Made by a program: the position numbers and the translations under genes
Assembly: GCA_029946075.1 (NCBI GenBank)
Contig: JAQSDT010000675.1
Coordinates: forward strand, 1-22,908
Length of the DNA: 22,908 nucleotides
From: a bacterium
GTDB taxonomy: Bacteria; Pseudomonadota; Alphaproteobacteria; Rhizobiales; Xanthobacteraceae
Reading direction: 5' to 3'
Notes under the pieces: model-generated
The model's database searches: none
The model's input: the letters and a program-made list of their open reading frames with translations, nothing else
Told to the model about the DNA's origin: nothing
Shown here: in pieces, positions 16,132 to 22,908 of the stretch
How the letters are laid out: each line of letters starts with the position of its first letter
How positions within the stretch are numbered: the first letter of the stretch is position 1

Positions 16132-17517
16132 ATGACTGAATTCGACGTCGACCTCTTTGTCATCGGTGGCGGCTCCGGCGGCGTTCGCGCCGCCCGCATC
16201 GCGGCCGGCTACGGCGCAAAGGTCATGGTCGCCGAAGAATACCGGATGGGCGGCACCTGCGTGATCCGTGGCTGCGTGCCGAAGAAGCTGTTCGTGATCG
16301 GCTCGCACGTCAAACACGAACTCGAGGACGCCAAAGGTTTCGGCTGGACCATTCCGCCCGCCTCGTTCGACTGGCCGACGCTGGTTGCCAACAAGGACAA
16401 GGAAATCGCGCGGCTCGAAGGCATCTATGCGGCCAATGTCGAGAAGAGCGGTGCGCGCATTGCGAAGACCCGCGCGGTGCTGGAAGACGCCCACACGCTG
16501 CGGCTGACGACCGGCGAGAAGGTCACCGCGAAGTACATCCTGATCGCGACCGGCGGCGCGCCCAATCACGGCCGCGAGATCCCCGGCATCGAGCACGTGA
16601 TCTCCTCCAACGAGGCGTTTCACCTCGCTGAATTGCCGAAGCGCATCGTGATCCAGGGCGGCGGCTATATCGCGCTCGAATTCGCCGGCATCTTCGCCGG
16701 CTACGGTTCCGACGTCACCGTGATCTATCGCGGCGACAACATCCTGCGCGGCTTCGACGAGGACGTCCGCAAGCACGTCCGCACCGAGATGGAAAAGCAG
16801 GGCATCACGATTCTCACCGGCTGCACCATCGACAAGGTCGAGAAGCACGGCAGCGAATTCACCACGCATCTGTCGAGCGGATCCAGCATCGCTTCCGACA
16901 AGGTGATGTTCGCGATCGGCCGGCATCCCAACGTCGCCAATCTCGGACTCGAGAAAGCCGGCGTCGCCATCAATCCGAAAAACGGCGGCATCGCCGTCGA
17001 CGACTGGTCGAAGACCTCGGTCGACAATATCTATGCGATCGGCGACGTCACCCACCGCATCAACCTGACGCCGGTAGCGATCCGCGAGGGCCATGCCTTC
17101 GCCGACACCGTGTTCGGCAAGCGCCCGGTGCAGGTCGATCACGGCACGATCCCGACCGCGGTGTTCTCGCAGCCCGAAGTCGGCACGGTCGGTCTCACCG
17201 AAACCGAGGCGCGTGCGCAGTTCAGCCACGTCGACATCTACAAGGCCGATTTCCGCCCGATCAAGGCGACGATGTCCGGCCGCGACACCCGCGTGCTGAT
17301 GAAGCTGATCGTCGACGGCGCGACCGACCGCGTGCTCGGCTGCCACATCGTCGGCGAAGCCGCGGCCGAAATCGTCCAGGCGGTGGCGATCGCCGTCAAG
17401 ATGAAGGCGACCAAGGCCGATTTCGACGCCACCGTGGCGCTGCATCCGACCGCTGCCGAAGAACTGGTGACGATGCGGACGCCGACGGCGCGGTATGTGC
17501 GCGAGGCCGCGGAGTAG
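16132..17517 (+). CDS. gor: Glutathione-disulfide reductase
   Basis: A 461-residue FAD-dependent dithiol oxidoreductase that regenerates glutathione with NADPH. The FAD Rossmann motif is IGGGSGGVRAA (11-21). The redox pair C43-VIRG-C48 is intact, in the CVIRGC form rather than CVNVGC. The second nucleotide motif (IQGGGYIALEFAGI) is followed by IYRGDNILRGFDEDV, whose arginines suit NADPH. AIGDVTHRINLTPVAIREG is the second FAD block. The C-terminal HPTAAEE supplies the catalytic H438 and E443 acting across the dimer. The ATG at 16132 follows GGGTTGAG at a short distance. Confidence 0.95.
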   Translation: MTEFDVDLFVIGGGSGGVRAARIAAGYGAKVMVAEEYRMGGTCVIRGCVPKKLFVIGSHVKHELEDAKGFGWTIPPASFDWPTLVANKDKEIARLEGIYAANVEKSGARIAKTRAVLEDAHTLRLTTGEKVTAKYILIATGGAPNHGREIPGIEHVISSNEAFHLAELPKRIVIQGGGYIALEFAGIFAGYGSDVTVIYRGDNILRGFDEDVRKHVRTEMEKQGITILTGCTIDKVEKHGSEFTTHLSSGSSIASDKVMFAIGRHPNVANLGLEKAGVAINPKNGGIAVDDWSKTSVDNIYAIGDVTHRINLTPVAIREGHAFADTVFGKRPVQVDHGTIPTAVFSQPEVGTVGLTETEARAQFSHVDIYKADFRPIKATMSGRDTRVLMKLIVDGATDRVLGCHIVGEAAAEIVQAVAIAVKMKATKADFDATVALHPTAAEELVTMRTPTARYVREAAE

Positions 17518-17543
17518 GTTCGCTTTAGGGCGCGGAAGTGCAG

Positions 17544-17611
17544 CCTGGATCAGCGAAGCAAGATCCGGGTCTGTCATGTCCCGGCCCCGCATGTCGCGTC
17601 GCTCATGCGGG
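17544..17611. repeat. Second REP-like hairpin pair
   Basis: Hairpin A: CCTGGATC (17544-17551) with GATCCGGG (17562-17569), loop AGCGAAGCAA. Hairpin B: CCCGCATG (17586-17593) with CATGCGGG (17604-17611), loop TCGCGTCGCT. The loops are roughly complementary, so the two are related units in inverted orientation. The pair lies between gor and the acyl-CoA dehydrogenase operon and may also serve as the gor 3' end. Confidence 0.6.
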
Positions 17612-17703
17612 CTGCACGCTCGCTGCTTGCTGTGGGCTACCGATGAGCACCGCATTCTGATAACCACGTAATCCAGCATTCAAGAAGTAAAGGTATGCGA
17701 GCA

Positions 17704-18558
17704 ATGATCGAACAGATTGGCATCGTCGGCGCGGGCACGATGGGCAACGGCATCGCGCAGGTATGTGCGGCCGCAGGTCTTCCGGTGGTCATGACCGACA
17801 TTTCGGAGGCCGCGCTGGCGCGCGGCATGTCGGTCGTTTCCGGCAGCCTGGAGCGGCTGGTCAACAAGCAGAAGATGACCGATGCCGACCGCCAGGCGGC
17901 GCTGGCGCGGATCACGACCAGCACGGATACAGCAAAATTCTCCAATTGCGATCTCGTCATCGAGGCCGCGACCGAGAACGAGGACCTGAAGGTCAAGATC
18001 CTGAAGGATCTCTGCTCGAAGATGCGTCCGCAGGCGCTGCTCGCCACCAACACGTCCTCGATCTCGATCACCAAGCTCGCCGCCGCAACCGACCGTCCGG
18101 ATCGCTTCATCGGCCTGCACTTCTTCAACCCGGTGCCGCTGATGGCGCTGCTGGAATTGATCCGCGGCCTGCAGACCTCCGACGATACGCACGCGAAAGC
18201 GGAAGCCTTCGCCAAACGGATCGGCAAGGTTTCGGTAACCGCGAAGAACAGCCCGGGCTTTGCGGTCAACCGCATCCTGTGCCCGATGATCAACGAGGCG
18301 ATCTTCGCGCTGCAGGAAGGCATCGCCACGGCGGAAGACCTCGACGCCGGCATGAAGCTCGGCTGCAACCACCCGATCGGTCCGCTCGCGCTCGCCGACA
18401 TGATCGGGCTCGACACCATGCTGTCGGTGATGGAGGTGTTCTATCAGGGCTTCAACGATCCCAAATATCGCCCCGCGCCGCTGCTGAAGGAAATGGTCGC
18501 CGCCGGCCATCTCGGCCGCAAGACCGGGCAGGGCTTCTACAGCTACGGCAAGGGCTGA
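17704..18558 (+). CDS. 3-hydroxybutyryl-CoA dehydrogenase (3-hydroxyacyl-CoA dehydrogenase family)
   Basis: A 284-residue NAD(P)-dependent enzyme oxidising L-3-hydroxyacyl-CoA, or the reverse. The dinucleotide motif GAGTMG lies at 9-14. Catalytic residues are recognisable: S119 in NTSSISI, H139 in GLHFFNPVP, and E151 in LLELIRG. The C-terminal dimer domain includes PGFAVNRILCPMINEA. Length matches the short, single-function form. The ATG at 17704 is favoured because AAAGG (17689-17693) lies 10 nt upstream; an in-frame ATG at 17695 is too close to that site. A PanE-type gene starts 5 nt after the stop, indicating an operon. Confidence 0.9.
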   Translation: MIEQIGIVGAGTMGNGIAQVCAAAGLPVVMTDISEAALARGMSVVSGSLERLVNKQKMTDADRQAALARITTSTDTAKFSNCDLVIEAATENEDLKVKILKDLCSKMRPQALLATNTSSISITKLAAATDRPDRFIGLHFFNPVPLMALLELIRGLQTSDDTHAKAEAFAKRIGKVSVTAKNSPGFAVNRILCPMINEAIFALQEGIATAEDLDAGMKLGCNHPIGPLALADMIGLDTMLSVMEVFYQGFNDPKYRPAPLLKEMVAAGHLGRKTGQGFYSYGKG

Positions 18559-18563
18559 CCCCC

Positions 18564-19487
18564 ATGCGCATCGCGGTTGTCGGCGCCGGCGGCGTCGGAG
18601 GCGGTTTCGGCGCGGCGCTGGCGAAGGCCGGCGCCGACGTCACCTTCATCGCGCGCGGTGCGCATCTGGCCGCGATGAAAAGCGCGGGCCTGAAAGTCCA
18701 GAGCCCGCGCGGCGATACCCACCTGGTGCCGACGCAGGCGACCGACGATCCTGCTTCGATCGGCCCGGTCGATGTCGTGCTGTTCTGCGTCAAGCTGTGG
18801 GACGTCGAAAGCGCGGGCGAGGCGATCAAGCCGATCGTCGGCGCGGACACCGCCGTCATTCCGCTGCAGAACGGCATCGATGCCGCCGAGCGGCTGCTGC
18901 CCATTCTGGGCAAGCGCGCCGTGATGGGCGGCGTGGCGCAGATCAGCGCGTCGATCATCGCCCCCGGCGTGATCCAGCAGGTCGGCACCTTCATGCGCAT
19001 CATCTTCGGAGAACTCGACGGCACGCGCTCACCGCGCGCCGAGAGGTTTCTGGCGCTGTGCCAGAAGGCCGGATTCGACGTCACGCTGAGCGAGCAGATC
19101 AATACCGAACTCTGGATGAAGTTCGTGCTGCTCTCGACCAATTCGGCGATCACCGCCGCGACGCGCCGGCCGATCGGCGAACTGCGCGACGATCCGGATA
19201 TCAGGCCCATCATCCTGTCCGCGCTACGCGAGGTATACGAGGTCGGCAAGGCCAAGGGCGTGGCGCTGCCGGCGGATGCGGTGGAGAAGATTCTCGATTT
19301 CATCGGCCATGCGCCACCGGCCATGAAGGCGTCGATGGCGCTCGACCTCGACCGCGGCAACCGGCTCGAACTGCCCTGGCTGAGCGGCAAGGTCGTGGAA
19401 CTCGGCCGTCAGTTCGGCGTGGCGACGCCGACGCACGGCATGATGGCGGCGATGCTGAAACCCTACATCATGGGCAAGCCGGTCTGA
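18564..19487 (+). CDS. Ketopantoate reductase family protein (ApbA/PanE type)
   Basis: A 307-residue NADPH-dependent reductase of the 2-dehydropantoate 2-reductase family. The Rossmann motif GAGGVGG is at 7-13. The middle shows VLFCVKLWD and PLQNGID (the conserved Asn-Gly). The catalytic lysine is in LWMKFVLLSTNSAITA. DLDRGNRLELPWLSGKVVELG matches the C-terminal signature with the conserved Glu/Ser region. It follows the 3-hydroxybutyryl-CoA dehydrogenase by 5 nt. Many genomes carry several paralogues of this family that do not make pantoate, and the pairing with an acyl-CoA enzyme argues against calling it panE with certainty. Confidence 0.88.
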   Translation: MRIAVVGAGGVGGGFGAALAKAGADVTFIARGAHLAAMKSAGLKVQSPRGDTHLVPTQATDDPASIGPVDVVLFCVKLWDVESAGEAIKPIVGADTAVIPLQNGIDAAERLLPILGKRAVMGGVAQISASIIAPGVIQQVGTFMRIIFGELDGTRSPRAERFLALCQKAGFDVTLSEQINTELWMKFVLLSTNSAITAATRRPIGELRDDPDIRPIILSALREVYEVGKAKGVALPADAVEKILDFIGHAPPAMKASMALDLDRGNRLELPWLSGKVVELGRQFGVATPTHGMMAAMLKPYIMGKPV

Positions 19488-19517
19488 TTGTGACGAAACA
19501 ATCGTTCTATCCATAAT
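19488..19517 (+). promoter_or_regulatory. Predicted sigma70-type promoter of the protease operon
   Basis: TTGTGA (19488-19493) and CATAAT (19512-19517) are separated by 18 nt, giving transcription from about 19524. An ATCCA / TGGAT inverted repeat flanks the -10 box. An 8-bp inverted repeat CGATCCCG / CGGGATCG (19556-19581) lies in the leader, and either could be an operator. The protease ribosome site AAGGGAG (19599-19604) follows. Confidence 0.45.
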
Positions 19518-19611
19518 TGTATTGGATCGCGTTCGAGCGTAATGTGACGGCGCGTCGATCCCGCGGGCTCGATCGGGATCGGCAGCCTGTTCCATTGCAA
19601 GGGAGCGCAGC

Positions 19612-20622
19612 ATGGCGAAATCCGACCTGACACGCGCCGCAATTCCGCAAGCCCTGACGAACGCAAAAGCCTCGGCCGCCGCATCGTTCCTGTCGACGGA
19701 TTCAATGCCGGAAATATCGGCCTTCGCCGCGCATTCCGATCCCAGACACAATGTCGTCGGCGTCGGTCTCGGCCGCAAGCTGGTGAAGGGCAAGCCCACG
19801 AAGGAGATATGCGTCCGCTTCTACGTGGAACGAAAGCTGCCGAAGGCCGCGCTGTCGCAAGCACACATGCTGCCCAAGGCCGTCGATGGCGTCGAGACCG
19901 ACGTGGTCGAGAGCGGCGTGTTCCGGGCGTTCGCCGCCATACCGAAGGAGCGCACCCGCATTCGCCCCGCGCGGCCCGGCTGCTCGGTCGGCTTTGCCTT
20001 TACCGGCGCCGAGGCGGGCACGCTGATGGCGGGCACGTTCGGCGCGGTGGTCGAGGCCGGCGGCAAGCGCTTTATCCTCAGCAACAATCATGTGCTCGCC
20101 AACGAGAACGAACTGGCGATCGGCTCGACGATTTTCCAGCCGGGCCTGCTGGACAAGAACGCACCGGCCTCGGATGCGATCGCAAGGCTGACGAAGTTCA
20201 TCCCGCTCCTGACCGCGGGATCGAACAAGGTCGATTGCGCCATCGCCGAGATCGACGGCCAGGTGAGCGCGACCGTGATGCCGAAAGTCGGCAAGCTCAA
20301 ATCGGCCCAGCCGCTGGCGGCGGCGATGTCGATGAAGGTGATGAAGACCGGGCGTACCACCGGGTTCACCACCGGCACGATCAACGATCTGACCGCCGAC
20401 GTGAAGGTGAAATACGGCATCGGCACGATCACCTTCACCGACCAGATCATCATCGTCGGCGGCGCGAAGCCATTCTCGGATTCCGGCGATTCCGGTTCCC
20501 TGATCGTGGAACAGACCGGCAAGCGCGCCGTTGGGCTCTTGTTCGCCGGCTCGGATCAGTTCACCATCGCCAACCACATCGAGGATGTCCTCGAACAATT
20601 GCAGGTCAGCCTCGTTGCCTGA
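19612..20622 (+). CDS. Trypsin-like serine protease with N-terminal domain
   Basis: A 336-residue protein with a chymotrypsin-fold protease domain from about residue 120 on. The triad is readable: H160 in LSNNHVLAN, D208 in KVDCAIAEI, and S294 in SDSGDSGSLIV. KTGRTTGFTTG (245-255) is a further family block. No signal peptide or membrane segment is visible, so it appears cytoplasmic. Residues about 45-107 form a separate small domain (NVVGVGLG ... CVRFYVERKLPK ... VESGVFRA) before a basic, Pro-rich linker. The overlapping downstream gene encodes a protein resembling that domain. It is close in style to bacterial relatives of plant NAL1-type trypsin-like proteins, which is a tentative comparison. 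The ATG has AAGGGAG 7 nt upstream. Its substrate is unknown. Confidence 0.82.
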   Translation: MAKSDLTRAAIPQALTNAKASAAASFLSTDSMPEISAFAAHSDPRHNVVGVGLGRKLVKGKPTKEICVRFYVERKLPKAALSQAHMLPKAVDGVETDVVESGVFRAFAAIPKERTRIRPARPGCSVGFAFTGAEAGTLMAGTFGAVVEAGGKRFILSNNHVLANENELAIGSTIFQPGLLDKNAPASDAIARLTKFIPLLTAGSNKVDCAIAEIDGQVSATVMPKVGKLKSAQPLAAAMSMKVMKTGRTTGFTTGTINDLTADVKVKYGIGTITFTDQIIIVGGAKPFSDSGDSGSLIVEQTGKRAVGLLFAGSDQFTIANHIEDVLEQLQVSLVA

Positions 20623-20863
20623 CAAGCGCACGCCCGCATCGAACGCCACGCCGGATCTTGCCGACGCCAAGAAGCGCGTCTCCGAGAAACTGATGCCGCT
20701 CGACTATGTCAGCGGCGTCGGCGCGGGCGGGGCAGGCCTGAAAGTATATCTGAGCCGCGCGCTCGAGCCGGACGAGGAACACCACGTCAAGTCGGTGCTG
20801 GACGCCGAAGCCGGCGGCAAGCCGGTTGAAATCGTGAAGTCAGGCGAGTTCAAGGCGCGGTGA
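20615..20863 (+). CDS. Small protein resembling the protease N-terminal domain
   Basis: An 82-residue protein starting at TTG 20615, overlapping the end of the protease gene by 8 nt. AGG at 20603-20605 (in GCAGGTC) is a fair ribosome site 9 nt upstream. An ATG at 20693 would give a 56-residue form. After a helical stretch (DLADAKKRVSEKL), YVSGVGAGGAGLKVYLSRAL and VEIVKSGEFKAR line up with NVVGVGLG ... VRFYVERKL and TDVVESGVFRA of the protease. It reads like a free copy of the protease's N-domain. A pro-domain, inhibitor or sensor role is inference. No known family is claimed. Confidence 0.7.
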   Translation: MPDKRTPASNATPDLADAKKRVSEKLMPLDYVSGVGAGGAGLKVYLSRALEPDEEHHVKSVLDAEAGGKPVEIVKSGEFKAR

Positions 20864-20899
20864 TTGCGTCTGGGACGATGCGGCGTGAGATCATGATCT

Positions 20900-20984
20900 G
20901 TAGGATGGGTGGAGCGCAGCGATACCCATCATCTCTCTTCGCGAGCGGAAGTCGATGGGTATCGCTGCGCTCCACCCATCCTAC
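20900..20984. repeat. Perfect 31-bp inverted repeat between convergent genes
   Basis: 20900-20930 and 20954-20984 are exact reverse complements over 31 bp (arms beginning GTAGGATGGGTGGAGC), with a 23-nt centre. The arms resemble a dispersed GTAGGATGGGT...ACCCATC palindrome known to me from many proteobacterial genomes. It lies 36 nt after the small-protein stop and 11 nt from the stop of the convergent hydrolase. The transcript hairpin could end or protect both RNAs. Confidence 0.85.
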
Positions 20985-20995
20985 GACGGCAAACC

Positions 20996-21898
20996 CTATT
21001 CGCCAGCCTGGATCCATTCCGCCGCGCCGCGCCACAGCGTGTCGCGATGTTCGGGTCGGAAAAATCCCATATGCCCGATCTTGTCGGCGCCGGTGTCGGC
21101 CGGGGTCACCGTGATGATCTCCGGCTTGACCGAGGTAAATCCCGAACACAGCATCTCGACCGCCGGCCGCGTCGCCCAGGGATCGTCGGACAGGCAGATC
21201 GCGCGGAGCGCGCCCTTGTATTTCGGAAAATTCTGCAGCGCTTCGAGCTTTGAATCGAACAGATAGCGCGGGCTCATCACCCAGCCGACCCATTCGAGGA
21301 ACGCATCCTTCGGCAGGTCCATGCCGAGGCCGGCCTTGCCGGGCATGTAGCCGAGCGTGCGGGTGAGGGGGGCACCGACGAAATTCAGCAGCGCGTAGAC
21401 GCGGTAGCGCTCCGGGACCGACATCAGTTTCCAGTAGCCGGCCTGCGCGGCGATAAACAGCGCGCGCGAAATCTCGGTGTTGTTCGGCAAGAGCCCCAGC
21501 GCCTGGCCGCCGAAGGAATGCCCGATATAGGCAAACGGCAGCGGCTTGTAGCGCTCGCGCATCCAGGCGACCGCGGCGGTGACGTCGTGCGAGGCCCAGT
21601 CCGACATCGAGGCCTTGAAGCCGACCAGCGATTTGGCCTGGTTGTAGCCGGTCAGCGACTTCTGCCGGGAATCGCCGGTGCCGCGATAATCGTAGGTCAG
21701 CACCGCGCAGCCGCGCTTGGCGAGATAGCCGGCGAAGCCGCGGTAGAGCTTGCGGGGAACGGCGGTCGCCGAATTGATCAGGACCGCATGGCGTTTGGCG
21801 CCGCGCGGCAGAAACAGCGTCGCCCCAAGCGGATAGCCGTCGGTCGCCGGTACCGTGATATCGTCGATGAAAACGTCGTCCAGTCCCGGCTCGGCCAC
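20996..21898 (-). CDS. Alpha/beta hydrolase
   Basis: A 300-residue alpha/beta-fold hydrolase without signal peptide. The nucleophile elbow is GHSFGG with S128. The acid is probably an Asp in LSDDPWAT and the base H276 in GHMGFFRPEH. Early strands HAVLINSATAVPRK and CAVLTYDYRGTGDS place the oxyanion region. The order fits the family annotated as serine aminopeptidase/S33-like alpha/beta hydrolases, but no substrate can be named. It is monocistronic on the minus strand, convergent with the protease pair and divergent from the DAHP synthase gene. Confidence 0.88.
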   Translation of the reverse strand: MAEPGLDDVFIDDITVPATDGYPLGATLFLPRGAKRHAVLINSATAVPRKLYRGFAGYLAKRGCAVLTYDYRGTGDSRQKSLTGYNQAKSLVGFKASMSDWASHDVTAAVAWMRERYKPLPFAYIGHSFGGQALGLLPNNTEISRALFIAAQAGYWKLMSVPERYRVYALLNFVGAPLTRTLGYMPGKAGLGMDLPKDAFLEWVGWVMSPRYLFDSKLEALQNFPKYKGALRAICLSDDPWATRPAVEMLCSGFTSVKPEIITVTPADTGADKIGHMGFFRPEHRDTLWRGAAEWIQAGE

Positions 21899-22029
21899 TG
21901 CTTCTCCCCCTCAGCTTTCGCGAGCGCTGTTAGCAAATGCGAATTCGGCTTTTACCGCAAGGGCTTGACGGGACACGTGGAAATCTATCTGGCGGCCGGG
22001 CATTTGCCTGTGTATAACCCGGCCCTCTC

Positions 22030-22053
22030 AACCGCTCGTAAGTAGCGGTTTTT
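22030..22053 (+). promoter_or_regulatory. Terminator-like hairpin in the DAHP synthase leader
   Basis: AACCGCT (22030-22036) pairs with AGCGGTT (22044-22050) around a 7-nt loop, and three further T follow, making a run of five. It lies 17 nt before the ATG and just ahead of the ribosome site. A TATAAC at 22013-22018 could be a -10 box, which would put the hairpin at the very start of the mRNA. It could be an attenuator, a 5' stabiliser, or the end of an upstream transcript. Confidence 0.5.
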
Positions 22054-22070
22054 GCTCAGGAGTTAACGTC

Positions 22071-22908
22071 ATGTCCGAGCGGTGGACGCCCGATAGCTGG
22101 CGCAGCAAGCCGGTGCTGCAGGTGCCTGAATATCCCGATGCCAAGGCATTGGCCGATGTCGAGGCGCAGCTTGCCACCTTTCCCCCGCTGGTGTTCGCCG
22201 GCGAGGCCCGCAGCCTGAAGAAGGCGCTGGCGCGCGTCGCCGCGGGCGAAGCCTTCCTGCTGCAGGGCGGCGATTGCGCCGAGAGCTTTGCCGAGCATGG
22301 CGCCAACAACATCCGCGACTTCTTCCGCGTGCTGCTGCAGATGGCCGTCGTCCTGACCTATGCCGGTGCACTGCCGGTGGTGAAGGTCGGCCGCATCGCC
22401 GGCCAGTTCGCCAAGCCGCGTTCGTCGAACACCGAAAAGATCAATGGCGTCGAGCTGCCGAGCTATCGCGGCGACATCATCAACGACATCGCGTTCACGG
22501 CGGAAGCGCGCGTTCCCGATCCGCAGCGCCAGCTGATGGCCTACCGGCAGTCGGCGGCGACGCTGAACCTGCTGCGCGCGTTCGCGACCGGCGGTTTTGC
22601 CAATCTCGGCAGCGTGCATCAGTGGATGCTGGGCTTCCTGAAGGATTCTCCGCAGTCCCGCCGCTACAAGGAGCTGGCCGACCGCATTTCGGATGCGCTG
22701 AACTTCATGCAGGCCTGCGGCCTCGATCTCGAGAGCCATCCCGAACTGCGCGCGACCGATTTCTACACCAGCCACGAGGCGCTGCTGCTCGGCTACGAGC
22801 AGGCGATGACGCGGGTCGATTCCACGACCGGCGACTGGTACGCGACCTCCGGCCACATGATCTGGATCGGCGACCGCACCCGCCAGCTCGATCACGGCCA
22901 TGTCGAAT
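22071..22908 (+). CDS. 3-deoxy-7-phosphoheptulonate synthase, class II (partial, runs off window)
   Basis: The first 279 codons of a plant-type (class II) DAHP synthase, which condenses phosphoenolpyruvate and erythrose 4-phosphate to open the shikimate pathway. It begins WTPDSWRSKP, the standard class II opening. The metal-binding Cys69 lies in LLQGGDCAES. Further family blocks are VVKVGRIAGQFAKPRS, LPSYRGDIIND and FYTSHEALLLGYE. AGGAG (22058-22062) sits 8 nt before the ATG. The family is usually about 460 residues, so about 180 are beyond the window. The frame is open to the last base. Confidence 0.95.
   Translation, partial: MSERWTPDSWRSKPVLQVPEYPDAKALADVEAQLATFPPLVFAGEARSLKKALARVAAGEAFLLQGGDCAESFAEHGANNIRDFFRVLLQMAVVLTYAGALPVVKVGRIAGQFAKPRSSNTEKINGVELPSYRGDIINDIAFTAEARVPDPQRQLMAYRQSAATLNLLRAFATGGFANLGSVHQWMLGFLKDSPQSRRYKELADRISDALNFMQACGLDLESHPELRATDFYTSHEALLLGYEQAMTRVDSTTGDWYATSGHMIWIGDRTRQLDHGHVE

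Noticed and set aside
16090..17679. Minus-strand open frame opposite gor
   Set aside because: A composition shadow of the glutathione reductase gene; no start context or domain.
21990..22007. Sigma54 promoter (TGGC...TTGC) before the DAHP synthase gene
   Set aside because: The TGGC to TTGC spacing is 14 nt instead of the required 11.
21971..22045. Leader peptide ahead of the DAHP synthase gene
   Set aside because: A GTG-started frame of about 25 codons overlaps the hairpin, but it has only two separated Tyr codons, no run of aromatic codons and no convincing ribosome site.

Overview
The window looks like about 23 kb of chromosome from a high-GC alphaproteobacterium of the Bradyrhizobium / Rhodopseudomonas group. 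This rests on protein style and gene content: Tat-exported TakP-type TRAP receptors, a CVIRGC-type glutathione reductase, a class II DAHP synthase and an Mrp protein with a fused N-terminal domain. It also rests on CtrA-type boxes (TTAA-N7-TTAAC) and on GC-rich palindromic dispersed repeats of a kind I associate with these genomes. No genus call was checked against a database.

Layout. 1-172: intergenic, with a CtrA-type box and a hairpin. 173-2937: a 3-hydroxyisobutyrate-dehydrogenase-family enzyme (-), a VOC protein (+) and an Mrp-type Fe-S carrier ATPase (+). 3119-11614: a TRAP uptake locus. It has two paralogous periplasmic receptors (+), a secreted M20 metallopeptidase (-), and the DctM/DctQ permease pair (-, overlapping by 4 nt). 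Between the two receptors sits a lower-GC divergent module (about 4.3-6.7 kb): a SAM methyltransferase on one side, and on the other an ArsR-rhodanese fusion regulator translationally coupled to a nucleoside phosphorylase. A near-perfect 16-bp dyad containing two -35 boxes separates them. 12009-14514: moaA, a PEGA-like lipoprotein preceded by a second CtrA-type box, and a phosphoglycolate-phosphatase-type HAD enzyme, all on the minus strand. 14652-17517: rpiA, a DUF2059-type secreted protein and glutathione reductase (+). 17704-19487: a 3-hydroxybutyryl-CoA dehydrogenase and a PanE/ApbA-type ketopantoate reductase, 5 nt apart. 19612-20863: a trypsin-like serine protease overlapping a small protein that resembles the protease's own N-terminal region. 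20996-21898: an alpha/beta hydrolase (-). 22071-end: the first 279 codons of a class II DAHP synthase, behind a terminator-like leader hairpin.

How the parts work together. Most genes are central metabolism: pentose phosphate, shikimate entry, molybdopterin, redox and acyl-CoA. The accessory content is the TRAP locus, the ArsR-rhodanese/methyltransferase/phosphorylase module and the protease/small-protein pair. The last two are the best candidates for poorly described systems. Three palindromic repeat elements of different sequence lie between 15.9 and 21.0 kb, around the gor / dehydrogenase / protease block, which fits a region open to insertions.
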